Shown here: piece by piece, positions 39,265 through 46,973 of the stretch
Layout of the letters: every line of letters starts with the position of its first letter
Position numbering within the stretch: position 1 is the stretch's first letter
DNA from: a virus
IMG/VR virus record: IMGVR_UViG_3300031364_000003
Coordinates: 1 to 52,979 of that record
DNA length: 52,979 bases
Strand: one strand, 5' to 3'
Program-made: the position numbers and the translations under genes
The notes under the pieces: model-generated
Told to the model about the DNA's origin: nothing
Databases searched by the model: none
Seen by the model: the letters and a program-made list of their open reading frames with translations, nothing else

Positions 39265-40409
39265 ATTGTACAGGCTCTGTAGAATATGGGTCTATACCAC
39301 CTACAGAACATACAAACGATGGAATAGAGGCCCATCGGCTAATAGAAACTATCCTAACTGGGGGGTTTGATTCTATAGCTTTCCCATCTGAGGAAATGAA
39401 GCTAGCTATAGCAGCCTATATACAATATATATGGCCTATGGCTATAGCATCTGATGATTGGGGAACGGAAGAAAAAATATTTATAGAAAAAGCTATAGGA
39501 TTTGGGACATGTGACTTTTGGGCTGTGGAGGGCAAGATGCTTCATATAGTAGACTTTAAATATGGGACAGGAAAGAGAGTATTTGCACATCAGAACCCTC
39601 AGCTTATGCTATATGCATATGGTATGTGGCGTGTTTTAGACGCTGAGGGGAGGGGAATAGAGGATATAGCTCTACATATTGTACAGCCAAGAAAGAATAA
39701 GAGGGGTGTGTTTGATAAATACACTCTCTCTCTGGATGGTCTAAACGAGTGGATAAATGGGGTTATTATTCCTGTTGTCAATGATATTTATTGCAATAGG
39801 ATAAGTTTCAAAAGAGGACATTGGTGCTGGTTTTGTGCTGGGAAGAAGTCATGTCCAGCAGTATTGACATTTAAAGCAAGGAAATATTTTGGAGGAGGAA
39901 TGAATATGAATCCTATGGATTTTATACTGCGGAAAGGATATGTATGTGCATATCCACATCTAGATAAAAAAGTTGAGTCGTTATCTGGTACTTTGGAATA
40001 CCAAGTTACCATAGTTATACCTAATGATGATGCTGAAGCATCAGCGTGCCTACAGAATGCATTAGTTGGAGCTATTAAGAAAGGTAAGGATATGTGGGAA
40101 GGCAAATCGATTAAAATAGATTTAGACGATATTCTAAAGGAGTCCGAAGCTCCATGGGCTGAAGGAGGTCTTCTCCTTAAGCTTAAGAATAACAGGGATT
40201 CTATACCTATTATTGGGGCTAATAAAGAATACATGGCCCCAACAGAGATAAAGGCTGGGGACATACTAGCTATCCATGGAACATTCTATCCTTATAATAC
40301 AAAGGGTAGAAAAGGGATAACATGTTATCTCAATTCTATATTTTATATATCTCCAGGTGAGCCTATATCTAATGAACCAGATCCTATGGATATATGGTTT
40401 CCTGAATAG
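39219..40409 (+). CDS. DUF2800 nuclease fused to DUF2815 ssDNA-binding domain
   Basis: A 396-residue protein. Residues 1-215 match DUF2800, a Cas4/RecB-like PD-(D/E)XK exonuclease family: RPSAAERWLNCTGSV, FGTCDFWAVEGKMLHIVDFKYGTGKRV (D and K of the active site) and QLMLYAYG, ending with the Cys-rich CWFCAGKKSCP of an iron-sulfur or zinc site. Residues about 245-396 match DUF2815: YQVTIVIPNDDAEASACLQNALVGAIKKGKDMW, IHGTFYPYNTKGRKGITCYLNSIFYI..DPMDIWFP. The two families are normally adjacent separate genes. The pair would process and coat DNA ends in recombination-dependent replication. Confidence 0.82.
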   Translation: MEEKKLRPSAAERWLNCTGSVEYGSIPPTEHTNDGIEAHRLIETILTGGFDSIAFPSEEMKLAIAAYIQYIWPMAIASDDWGTEEKIFIEKAIGFGTCDFWAVEGKMLHIVDFKYGTGKRVFAHQNPQLMLYAYGMWRVLDAEGRGIEDIALHIVQPRKNKRGVFDKYTLSLDGLNEWINGVIIPVVNDIYCNRISFKRGHWCWFCAGKKSCPAVLTFKARKYFGGGMNMNPMDFILRKGYVCAYPHLDKKVESLSGTLEYQVTIVIPNDDAEASACLQNALVGAIKKGKDMWEGKSIKIDLDDILKESEAPWAEGGLLLKLKNNRDSIPIIGANKEYMAPTEIKAGDILAIHGTFYPYNTKGRKGITCYLNSIFYISPGEPISNEPDPMDIWFPE

Positions 40410-40420
40410 CCCAGGAAATA

Positions 40421-40449
40421 TTGACAAATAGGTAAAGTTGTTATAAAAT
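40421..40449 (+). promoter_or_regulatory. Promoter for the 40491-42403 group
   Basis: TTGACA, 17 bp, TAAAAT, 42 bp before the ATG at 40491. This gives the LPKTG gene and neighbours their own promoter. Confidence 0.8.
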
Positions 40450-40490
40450 TAATATGATTCGCGTATTATCAAAAAAAGGAGAATAGAAAA

Positions 40491-41090
40491 ATGGATAAAA
40501 AAATAGACGAAAGCAAGTTAAATGTTATCAAAAAGATAGTATTTGATAATGGACATGAGCTGGAAATGGATGAGTATACTGCATATGCAGTGTTCGTAAG
40601 TTTCCCACCTGGCTACCTAAAGGATGCAGACCCAGATATTGGGGCTTCCATTGTAAGAATGGGGGGATACCAGAATATAAAACATAACTATCAGTTAGCT
40701 ATGGCGATTAAAGCTGCCTCACAAAAAATGAAAGATGCAGCTGTTAAGAAATTAGATGATAAAGACGACATATTAGATACTCTAAGAGAACTACATGCCA
40801 TAAAAAAAACTATAGAAAAAAAAGGCTACGAAAATTGCAATAAAGAATGTAAAGAATATGCTGAAAAACTTATACAGCTAGGGATTAAAAATCCCTTGTT
40901 TATGAAGCTAACTGATAAAAGGTTTGAGTCTAAAGCTGATACTGAAACCTTTATAAAAGAGAATATAGATATAATAAAAGCAATTACAGATTTCTACGGG
41001 TTTAACGTAGGAGCTGATGATTTGATAAATAAATTAGATATTTTAAGAAAGAGAAAGGATGAAGAAAATGAACGTGAAAAAGTTAATTAG
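40491..41090 (+). CDS. Hypothetical helical protein
   Basis: A 199-residue charged, mainly helical protein with no recognised domain. Notable segments: FVSFPPGYLKDADPDIGASIVRMGGYQNIKHNYQLAMAIKAASQKM (about 38-85) and NCNKECKEYAEKLIQLGIKNPLFM. AAAGGAG precedes the ATG by 9 bases. First gene after the 40421 promoter; overlaps the LPKTG gene by 23 bases. Confidence 0.72.
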   Translation: MDKKIDESKLNVIKKIVFDNGHELEMDEYTAYAVFVSFPPGYLKDADPDIGASIVRMGGYQNIKHNYQLAMAIKAASQKMKDAAVKKLDDKDDILDTLRELHAIKKTIEKKGYENCNKECKEYAEKLIQLGIKNPLFMKLTDKRFESKADTETFIKENIDIIKAITDFYGFNVGADDLINKLDILRKRKDEENEREKVN

Positions 41091-41991
41091 TAGTATAATG
41101 GTTATAGTCCTTTTATTAGGACTATGCAGTTTTAGCTTCGCAGCCGAGGGTGACAAATTAGTACAGTACAAAGAGGCCAATCTATACAGGTCTAGAGTAT
41201 ACATGGAACCAGACTATATCACTGAGTTCCAAGAAGTAGATGTTCTCTCTGGAAATACAGAGATGAAATACTATTGCAAAGTAGGAAATAAAGAGATGAA
41301 TCCTGGCGACAAAATGAAATTTAAAGATCTTGGGGAATATACATGCAAAGTTTTAAATGGAGCTATAGTCCTTGGAACAAAAGAGGGAAAGTTAAAAGAA
41401 GGTCTAAATAAAATAGACCTAAGCATAAAGGTTATGAATAAAACCATCACCTACAGGTTCAAAATTAAAGTAACCAAAGTAGATTCAAAGCGTATAGATA
41501 AAGACAAATTCAACTGGGTTAAAGTAGAAAATTCTAGCCTAAAGTGGAAACTTATTCTTACCTATGGCAAAAAGTTCAAAAAAGAATTTATAAACTTAGG
41601 TGAAACCAAGGAGACAGACCTAGAGAAAGTTTATTCAAGAGGATATGTAGAGCTGAACAAATCTAAATGGTATACAGGGAATTTAGAATTGTGTTTAGGA
41701 GATAATGGCCTAAATACTAAACCATTTCAGATAGAAAAGTATCCTAGACTATGGTGGAAAGGTGAGTTCATTGTAGGGCTAACTCAACCAGAACCTAGTA
41801 TCAGTCCTAGTGATAGTACTACAGTAACTACAGATATTCCTACAGATACACCTAGCACAGCAGGAACAGATGAAGATCAGCTCCCTAAAACAGGAGAAAC
41901 TAATCCTGTATTTGTAATAGGAATAGGCGTATTTATGATTTGCGCAGGTGTAATAATATTTCTTAAAAAAAAAGAAGTAACTAATTGCTAA
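41068..41991 (+). CDS. LPKTG cell-wall-anchored surface protein
   Basis: A 307-residue exported protein. Signal peptide: NVKKLISSIMVIVLLLGLCSFSFA, cleavage likely after SFA. Then about 220 residues of beta-rich domain(s) (Ig-like pattern), a Ser/Thr/Pro linker (SPSDSTTVTTDIPTDTPST), LPKTG at 272-276, a hydrophobic helix (VFVIGIGVFMICAGVIIF) and a KKK tail: the full sortase sorting signal. It would be linked covalently to the host wall, where it could alter adsorption or host surface. ATG 41068 chosen by RBS spacing. Strong evidence for a Gram-positive host. Confidence 0.9.
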   Translation: MNVKKLISSIMVIVLLLGLCSFSFAAEGDKLVQYKEANLYRSRVYMEPDYITEFQEVDVLSGNTEMKYYCKVGNKEMNPGDKMKFKDLGEYTCKVLNGAIVLGTKEGKLKEGLNKIDLSIKVMNKTITYRFKIKVTKVDSKRIDKDKFNWVKVENSSLKWKLILTYGKKFKKEFINLGETKETDLEKVYSRGYVELNKSKWYTGNLELCLGDNGLNTKPFQIEKYPRLWWKGEFIVGLTQPEPSISPSDSTTVTTDIPTDTPSTAGTDEDQLPKTGETNPVFVIGIGVFMICAGVIIFLKKKEVTNC

Positions 41992-42098
41992 AATTTATTC
42001 TTAGGGCTCTATTAGGGGCCCTAGCTATTATCTTCTCTGTTGGTTTTTTATTCGCTGTATTATTTTTTTTCTTTATATTAATTTTATATTGGAGGTGA
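41985..42098 (+). CDS. Small hydrophobic membrane peptide
   Basis: A 37-codon frame from TTG 41985 coding almost entirely for a membrane helix (LRALLGALAIIFSVGFLFAVLFFFFILILYW). It overlaps the end of the LPKTG gene. RBS is weak and start uncertain. It could be a small toxin-like or holin-like peptide. Confidence 0.5.
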   Translation: MLKFILRALLGALAIIFSVGFLFAVLFFFFILILYWR

Positions 42099-42105
42099 GG
42101 GGTAT

Positions 42106-42294
42106 ATGTCCCTCCTTAGAATTATGTATCTAAAATCACTAGAAGCTACAACTCAATTACCTGGGAAACCTGAAAATATAAAGATAATAAAAGAGCTGTC
42201 TAATGTAAATATTATAAACTGGAAGGAGGAAGAAAATGTATCACACAAACACAGCAATTTTGAGAAAGCTAGCTCTAAAATCGCTAAAAAATGA
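42106..42294 (+). CDS. Hypothetical small protein
   Basis: A 62-residue protein (SLLRIMYLKSLEATTQLPGKPENIKII..) with no recognised family, preceded by GGAGGTGAGGGGTAT. It overlaps the next gene by 59 bases in another frame. Function unknown. Confidence 0.6.
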   Translation: MSLLRIMYLKSLEATTQLPGKPENIKIIKELSNVNIINWKEEENVSHKHSNFEKASSKIAKK

Positions 42295-42403
42295 ATGGAT
42301 AAAGGAAGGTTACATGTCTAGAGATTATGTGGGGCCTCCAGATACTAAAAATACCAAAGTCGATAAAGATGCTAAAGAACAAAATAATATAGAGTCTTCA
42401 TAA
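42236..42403 (+). CDS. Hypothetical small protein
   Basis: A 55-residue protein starting MYHTNTAILRKLALKSLKNE after GGAGGAAGAAA; the C-terminus is hydrophilic (DTKNTKVDKDAKEQNNIESS). Its last codons form one arm of the terminator hairpin. Function unknown. Confidence 0.62.
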   Translation: MYHTNTAILRKLALKSLKNEWIKEGYMSRDYVGPPDTKNTKVDKDAKEQNNIESS

Positions 42404-42420
42404 GAGACTCTATATTATTT
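42382..42420. terminator. Strong bidirectional terminator
   Basis: A 16-bp stem (AAATAATATAGAGTCT and complement) with a 7-base loop; T-rich on the + side and A-rich on the left, so it can act in both directions. Confidence 0.88.
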
Positions 42421-42497
42421 CTCGCCAACATAAACATATTCTAAACATACTTATAATATCTTTATATTATCATAATATATATGCTATGTCAAACATA

Positions 42498-42530
42498 AAA
42501 AAGATAGAGGTGAGGAATCTCTATCTTTTT
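42498..42530. terminator. Bidirectional terminator between convergent units
   Basis: AAAAAGATAGAG/CTCTATCTTTTT hairpin. It separates the + unit ending at 42403 from the - unit ending at 42575. Confidence 0.85.
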
Positions 42531-42574
42531 ACTCCGATGTTAAAAAAAATTTAATATGTACCCTATATATGATA

Positions 42575-42700
42575 TCATATTAATAAAAAAGTGTCAACTA
42601 GATCTTTCAATTCTGAAAGAATTATAAGCATAAAGCCCATGCAGAATCCAAGAATAGAAATAAGAATCAACGCAATTATTAGTTTAATTATCTTCCCCAT
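42575..42700 (-). CDS. Small membrane protein
   Basis: A 41-residue protein, nearly all one membrane helix (IIKLIIALILISILGFCMGFMLIIL) with a short charged end. AAAGGAA lies before the ATG. It overlaps the end of the upstream - strand gene. Three tiny membrane proteins follow each other here, which may form a membrane complex or be holin/superinfection-related; not assignable. Confidence 0.55.
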   Translation of the reverse strand: MGKIIKLIIALILISILGFCMGFMLIILSELKDLVDTFLLI

Positions 42701-42905
42701 TTTTTGATTCCTTTCTTTTATCCATTCCTATCTTTTTTATTCTCCGTAGTCTTCTTATTTTCTTTAGTCTTTCTTCCTCTAGCTTGTCTACGTAAATACA
42801 AACCGCCATTGTCCACACACATAATAAAACTGTAATATAAGTATTCCGTATTATAGCAGCAATAAACCCATAAGCTATTATCACGGAAAGCTGTATCATC
42901 TTCAT
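42684..42905 (-). CDS. Small membrane protein with basic tail
   Basis: A 73-residue protein: two membrane segments (MIQLSVIIAYGFIAAII; TYITVLLCVWTMAVCIYV) followed by a strongly basic tail (KKIRRLRRIKKIGMDKRKE). The start ATG shares ATGA with the preceding stop, which sets it at 42905 rather than further upstream. Topology resembles some phage holins, but there is no sequence match I can name. Confidence 0.62.
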   Translation of the reverse strand: MKMIQLSVIIAYGFIAAIIRNTYITVLLCVWTMAVCIYVDKLEEERLKKIRRLRRIKKIGMDKRKESKNGEDN

Positions 42906-43057
42906 TTCCGTTTCCAACTTTCTATCTTGAAATTTAGCATAGCTTCACCAGCTATAAAGCCGCATAATATTGGAAATAGAAAGTTCCGTGTCATAATAAA
43001 GGTTATTAAAGCTGCTGTAGCTGATACAATAAGTACTATAAATTCTCTAGTCTTCAT
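42902..43057 (-). CDS. Small membrane protein
   Basis: A 51-residue protein with one or two membrane helices (EFIVLIVSATAALITFI; FLFPILCGFIAGEAML) and a basic end. GGAGG precedes the ATG by 7 bases, and the start lies inside the end of the helicase gene. Co-transcribed with the SNF2 helicase and the other two membrane genes. Confidence 0.6.
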   Translation of the reverse strand: MKTREFIVLIVSATAALITFIMTRNFLFPILCGFIAGEAMLNFKIESWKRK

Positions 43058-44351
43058 ATATTTCCTCCATTACCGCAGATATTAAGGCTTGTTGACTGCT
43101 CTCTTTTCCCTTGAGAGCTTTAGCCATTCTAGAATCTATAGTGTTCCTGGTCAATATCCTGTAGATTCTGACATCTTTAGTCTGCCCACGTCTAAAGAGT
43201 CTTTTTATAGCTTGATCATATAGTTCTAGGTTCCAGGTAATCCCATACCATATCATAATAGAACCTCCACTCTGTAGGTTAAGTCCGTATCCCATAGACT
43301 GTGGATGGGCTACAGATACTTTTTGCTCTCTAGAGTTCCATTTGCTATATTCAAATTCCTTTGTATCCTTGAGTTTTAGAATAGAGCCTTTATCATGAAT
43401 AAAACTATACAGAACTATAGCATTATCATCCGCTTGGAGTAATAAGTCCTTTAATGCTTCAAGCTTTAAAGAATGGATGAATACACTCCCCCCATCCTCT
43501 GCATATACAATACCATTAGCCATCTGTTGAAGTTTCATGGCTAAAACTGCCGCTGTAGGGGCTGTGATGTCTAGAGTGCCTACGCTGAGTATATAGTCTT
43601 TCTTGAGCTGGTTGTATAGCTTTCTCTCCGCTTGAGACATATCGACATATATATCTATAAGCTGGCATGTAATATCTAGATTTGGGACAGGTATACTTAA
43701 GCATACAGGCTTTATGGCTTCGTAGATTTTATCCTCTGCTCCTTCTTTAGGCTTCCACTCTACAACTACATTGTTTATTATTTTACCTGGCCTAAAGTAT
43801 TCCTGCTGGAAGTCCTTTATGTATTTCCCAAGAACTACAGAATCTAAAAGCCTTACTAGTCCCCATATGCTATAGATTCCATTGGGGCATGGTGTACCTG
43901 TAAGCTCTATTAAACGTTCTAAGTTCTTACGCATCTGTCTCATGGCTTTATGTCTCTTGGACGAAGGGCTGCGGAACATAGATGCTTCATCCAGGATAAC
44001 ATATCTAAAGCTCTTTAGATAGCCTCCTTTGTACATATCTTTGAATAAGTCTACAGAGAGAGTGTATATATCTGCGTCGAATCTTAGTTTCTTTCGCCTC
44101 TGGGCTGGGGTTCCGTCCAGGGAAATAACACGTAGCCCTAGATTAAATTTGGCAACTTCATCCTTCCAGGTAAATTTAGCTACAGATGGAGGAGCTACAA
44201 CTAACCAGGGATAAACACCTAGCTCCTTTATAACACATAGGCTGATTAGAGTTTTCCCGCTTCCCATAGGGAGGAAAAGGCCTACGTATCTGTTGTCGAG
44301 TGCGAATCTGAGAGCTTGTACCTGATATTCTGAGAGAGTAAAATTGAGCAT
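43047..44351 (-). CDS. SNF2-family DNA helicase-like protein
   Basis: A 434-residue superfamily 2 ATPase as found in many Gram-positive phages. Motif I GLFLPMGSGKTLISL (about 24-38), Ia WLVVAPPSVAKFTW, II DEAS in YVILDEASMFRSPSSKRHK, III ELTGTPCPNG, V SMGYGLNLQSGG and VI DQAIKRLFRRGQTKDV (arginine finger) are all present. It translocates on double-stranded DNA and likely aids replication or recombination. It follows the VRR-NUC gene, a partnership commonly seen in phage replication clusters. Confidence 0.9.
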   Translation of the reverse strand: MLNFTLSEYQVQALRFALDNRYVGLFLPMGSGKTLISLCVIKELGVYPWLVVAPPSVAKFTWKDEVAKFNLGLRVISLDGTPAQRRKKLRFDADIYTLSVDLFKDMYKGGYLKSFRYVILDEASMFRSPSSKRHKAMRQMRKNLERLIELTGTPCPNGIYSIWGLVRLLDSVVLGKYIKDFQQEYFRPGKIINNVVVEWKPKEGAEDKIYEAIKPVCLSIPVPNLDITCQLIDIYVDMSQAERKLYNQLKKDYILSVGTLDITAPTAAVLAMKLQQMANGIVYAEDGGSVFIHSLKLEALKDLLLQADDNAIVLYSFIHDKGSILKLKDTKEFEYSKWNSREQKVSVAHPQSMGYGLNLQSGGSIMIWYGITWNLELYDQAIKRLFRRGQTKDVRIYRILTRNTIDSRMAKALKGKESSQQALISAVMEEIYED

Positions 44352-44605
44352 ATAACATCCACATCCTTCCTAGAGTTTACTATGTATACAAGTACTCCGT
44401 GTTTCTTAAGTTTATTGTGCATGTACCGCTGATATAGCCTAGTTTTGCCAACGCTAGATTTTGTTTCTACGAATATTTGGCAGCCATATCTTATTATTAT
44501 CCGGTCAGGCATCCCTCTAGTCGTTGGGGACTGTATCTTTAGGCATAAGCCGCCTATCTCGGTAATCTTTTTATATAGATATCGTTCGATTTCCCGCTCC
44601 AACAT
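44282..44605 (-). CDS. VRR-NUC domain nuclease
   Basis: A 107-residue single-domain nuclease. GGLCLKIQSPTTRGMPDRIIIRYGCQIFVETKSSVGKTRLYQRYMHNKLKKHGVLVYIVNS shows the VRR-NUC PD-(D/E)XK core: G-x-PDR, then E-x-K, then Q-x-x-x-x-x-x-L. Structure-specific (Holliday junction or flap) cleavage is known for the family. Start ATG 44605 with GGGGGAAAGG upstream; its end overlaps the SNF2 helicase gene. Confidence 0.9.
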   Translation of the reverse strand: MLEREIERYLYKKITEIGGLCLKIQSPTTRGMPDRIIIRYGCQIFVETKSSVGKTRLYQRYMHNKLKKHGVLVYIVNSRKDVDVICSILLSQNIRYKLSDSHSTTDT

Positions 44606-44751
44606 ATGCCTTTCCCCCTCTGTTTATCCATGAATCTTTCCCTCTCTGAGTCTAGAGCTAAAGCTTTGCACTCAGGGCACATACCGTATTTTTTGCTATA
44701 ATTTCCGTGGAAAATACAATATGTACTAAATTCTTCGTTTAATTCGTCCAT
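44554..44751 (-). CDS. Hypothetical small protein with zinc-knuckle
   Basis: A 65-residue protein from ATG 44751: CIFHGNYSKKYGMCPEC (about 12-28) gives a C-x-x-H..C-x-x-C zinc-binding pattern, then charged residues. AAAGGTGA lies 5-6 bases before the ATG; the GTG at 44760 sits in that site. First gene of the - strand replication unit; its end overlaps the nuclease gene. Confidence 0.65.
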   Translation of the reverse strand: MDELNEEFSTYCIFHGNYSKKYGMCPECKALALDSERERFMDKQRGKGICWSGKSNDIYIKRLPR

Positions 44752-44809
44752 AAAATTCACCTTTATTTTTAATTTTATTATAAGGTGGATAGAATTACAA
44801 TAATATTTC

Positions 44810-44818
44810 TGATATAAT
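44810..44818 (+). promoter_or_regulatory. Extended -10 promoter of the primase/helicase unit
   Basis: TGATATAAT about 39 bp before the TTG start at 44858, in the 106-bp gap between divergent replication units. Same element as 3485, 7153 and 37844. Confidence 0.7.
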
Positions 44819-44857
44819 ATATAGTATACATTTTAAAAAAGCGAGGAGATGTAAAAA

Positions 44858-45682
44858 TTGGGAAATAAAGGAATTCCAAAAAAAATATTAGAAATGAGAA
44901 ACTGGGTCTCCACTGATCTCAAAAGCGGGAAACCCAATACATCAATAAGCAAGAATTTATTCAATTTTCAAGAAACCATAACTCCCGGCTTCGTATTCAA
45001 CCTCCAGCATAATATATCCGGCGTTGATATAGATGATTGTATCACTATTTCCCAGAGTTGTCAAGGGAAAATGATAAATAAGCAAGCCCTCTATTTTATA
45101 CAGAAATTCGACAGCTATACAGAGATTTCACGCTCTGGAACTGGGATACATATTTTATTTGAGGCTGATAAGGCCAAAATAGCTAAAGTGATGGGAGATG
45201 AAAGACAAGGCGTACGAAAAAAAATTGGTACTGTAGGGTGGGAATTTTATATAGCTGGAAGGCAATTTATCATTACGGGAAATAGTAATGGTAAAGATAT
45301 AAGATATATAAAATTTCATGAGCTTACAGAATTTTTAGATTTCATGATTCCAAAAAGACAACAGCCTAAAGCTTCAGGTGTAAGTCTTAGTATGGATGAT
45401 GAAGCAATAATACGGATTATCTCTAGATCAAAGCAAAAAGATAAATTTCTGGAACTTTGGAATAGGGATGCTGTAGATGGAAACAGCGACGGAGACATGG
45501 GGCTTGCAGGGATGTTGGCATTCTATACTCAGGATATAGAACAGTTAGTCCGGATTCTTAGATCTGCTCCATGCGGACAAAGGAAAAAGCTTGATAGAGA
45601 TAACTATATCTATAGGCTAGCACAAAAGGCTATAGACAATAGAAGTGGAACATATGAAGTTAGGAGGAACTCATATGCTTAA
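44858..45682 (+). CDS. PrimPol-type (AEP) DNA primase/polymerase
   Basis: A 274-residue primase of the archaeo-eukaryotic superfamily. N-terminal W-V-x-x-DLKSGKPN.. resembles the bifunctional prim/pol entry strand; GVDIDDC (D57, D59) are the metal-binding acids; EISRSGTGIHI (S93, H98) is the S-x-H nucleotide motif; GWEFYIAGRQFIITGN gives the third acidic strand. The C-terminal 90 residues are helical (AIIRIISRSKQKDKFLELWNRD.. IEQLVRILRSAPCGQRKKL). It starts with TTG after GAGGAGATG. Paired with the VirE-type ATPase, it can initiate phage replication. Confidence 0.85.
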   Translation: MGNKGIPKKILEMRNWVSTDLKSGKPNTSISKNLFNFQETITPGFVFNLQHNISGVDIDDCITISQSCQGKMINKQALYFIQKFDSYTEISRSGTGIHILFEADKAKIAKVMGDERQGVRKKIGTVGWEFYIAGRQFIITGNSNGKDIRYIKFHELTEFLDFMIPKRQQPKASGVSLSMDDEAIIRIISRSKQKDKFLELWNRDAVDGNSDGDMGLAGMLAFYTQDIEQLVRILRSAPCGQRKKLDRDNYIYRLAQKAIDNRSGTYEVRRNSYA

Positions 45683-46889
45683 GCTAGTTAGAGAACAAGT
45701 AAAACCAGAACTAAATTGGGATACGGACTTTGTTAAGTTTACCAAGTCCGGATGTATACCTAAACTATCTATCTCAAATTTAAAGGTGCTCTTAGACTAT
45801 TATGAAATAGAGCTTACCTATAATGAAATGACTCATGAGATAGAGATAGATGGCAAGCCTATAGAAAATAGGCACGATGTAATAGTAAAGGATTTAGCCA
45901 CAAAGCATGACTTTATAGGTGCTACAATAAATACAATTTCTCAGTATATGAATGCTGTAGCATATGAAAATAAGTACCATCCAGTTAAAAATTATTTAGA
46001 TCATCTAAAACCTGTAACCGGGATGCAGGAAATTAGGAAGCTTATAAAAACTCTAAAGCTTTCTAATGAGGATGATTCTGAATATGCTGAAATGCTTATT
46101 GTTAAGTGGCTTGTATCCTGTGTAGCCGCTATATATGAAGATGATTTCAGAAGCCAAGGAGCTTTGACTCTCCAGGGCAAGGGTGGAATTATGAAAAGTA
46201 GCTGGTTTAGGAAAATAATACCAAAGAAACACTGGTTTCGTGGCGAGTTCGTAGGGCTAGATGTAGGGAACAGAGATTCAGTACAAAAGGCCATAAAGTA
46301 CTGGATATGCGAACTTGCAGAGCTAGAGAGTACACTTAAGAAAGACTTTGTAGCTCTAAAGGGCTTTATTACGTCAGAATACGATGAATATAGAGCCGCT
46401 TATGAACGCAGGTTTGAAAAGCATCCACGAAGAACAGTATTCTGTAGCACTGTGAACTCAGTAGAGTTTATAAAAGATGATACAGGTGATAGAAGGTTCT
46501 GGGTGCTTGAGGTAGACGACATAGATATGAAGACAGAAATAGATACTGAAAAGCTATGGGCTGAGGTGCTTAGTTTATATAGATCAGGGGAAACATATTG
46601 GCCTGATCGAGAGCAAACTGAGGCTATTATGGAACAAAATAGGAATTACAGCATCAAGAGCAATCTAGATGATTACCTGGATTCTATAATAGATCCATCT
46701 AGACCACCAGAAGAATATACAGTCCAGAAAGTTACAGAAATTGTGCTCATGGACGCTAACATTCATGACGTCACAACATCTAAGGTTGGTAAAGCGTTGA
46801 ATAAGAGAGGCTTGCGGAGTAAAGTTAAGAAGATATATGGCAAACCGTGCAGAGTGTATAAGCTGTATATCAATCGCCGAGTAATTTAG
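45675..46889 (+). CDS. VirE/VapE-type replicative ATPase (helicase-like)
   Basis: A 404-residue P-loop protein of the virulence-associated E family. LTLQGKGGIMKSSWFRKIIP (about 162-181) is a diverged Walker A; WICELAELESTLKKDFVALKGFITSEYDEYRAAYERRFEKHPRRTVFCSTVN (about 215-266) carries Walker B and sensor residues; DDTGDRRFWVLEVDDI follows. In such phages it replaces a classical helicase next to PrimPol. ATG 45675 has TAGGAGG 8 bases upstream. It is followed by the palindrome array, which may be its target. Confidence 0.85.
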   Translation: MLKLVREQVKPELNWDTDFVKFTKSGCIPKLSISNLKVLLDYYEIELTYNEMTHEIEIDGKPIENRHDVIVKDLATKHDFIGATINTISQYMNAVAYENKYHPVKNYLDHLKPVTGMQEIRKLIKTLKLSNEDDSEYAEMLIVKWLVSCVAAIYEDDFRSQGALTLQGKGGIMKSSWFRKIIPKKHWFRGEFVGLDVGNRDSVQKAIKYWICELAELESTLKKDFVALKGFITSEYDEYRAAYERRFEKHPRRTVFCSTVNSVEFIKDDTGDRRFWVLEVDDIDMKTEIDTEKLWAEVLSLYRSGETYWPDREQTEAIMEQNRNYSIKSNLDDYLDSIIDPSRPPEEYTVQKVTEIVLMDANIHDVTTSKVGKALNKRGLRSKVKKIYGKPCRVYKLYINRRVI

Positions 46890-46973
46890 AATATGTCTAA
46901 CTGAATATAAAGATACTATGGAGCTTATTTATTTTGGGCTTAGTTTGTTAAATTTTTAACAATATGATGTTAA

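Noticed and set aside
39788-40264. 158-codon minus-strand open frame
   Set aside because: Antisense to the DUF2800-DUF2815 gene, no RBS and no plausible domain.
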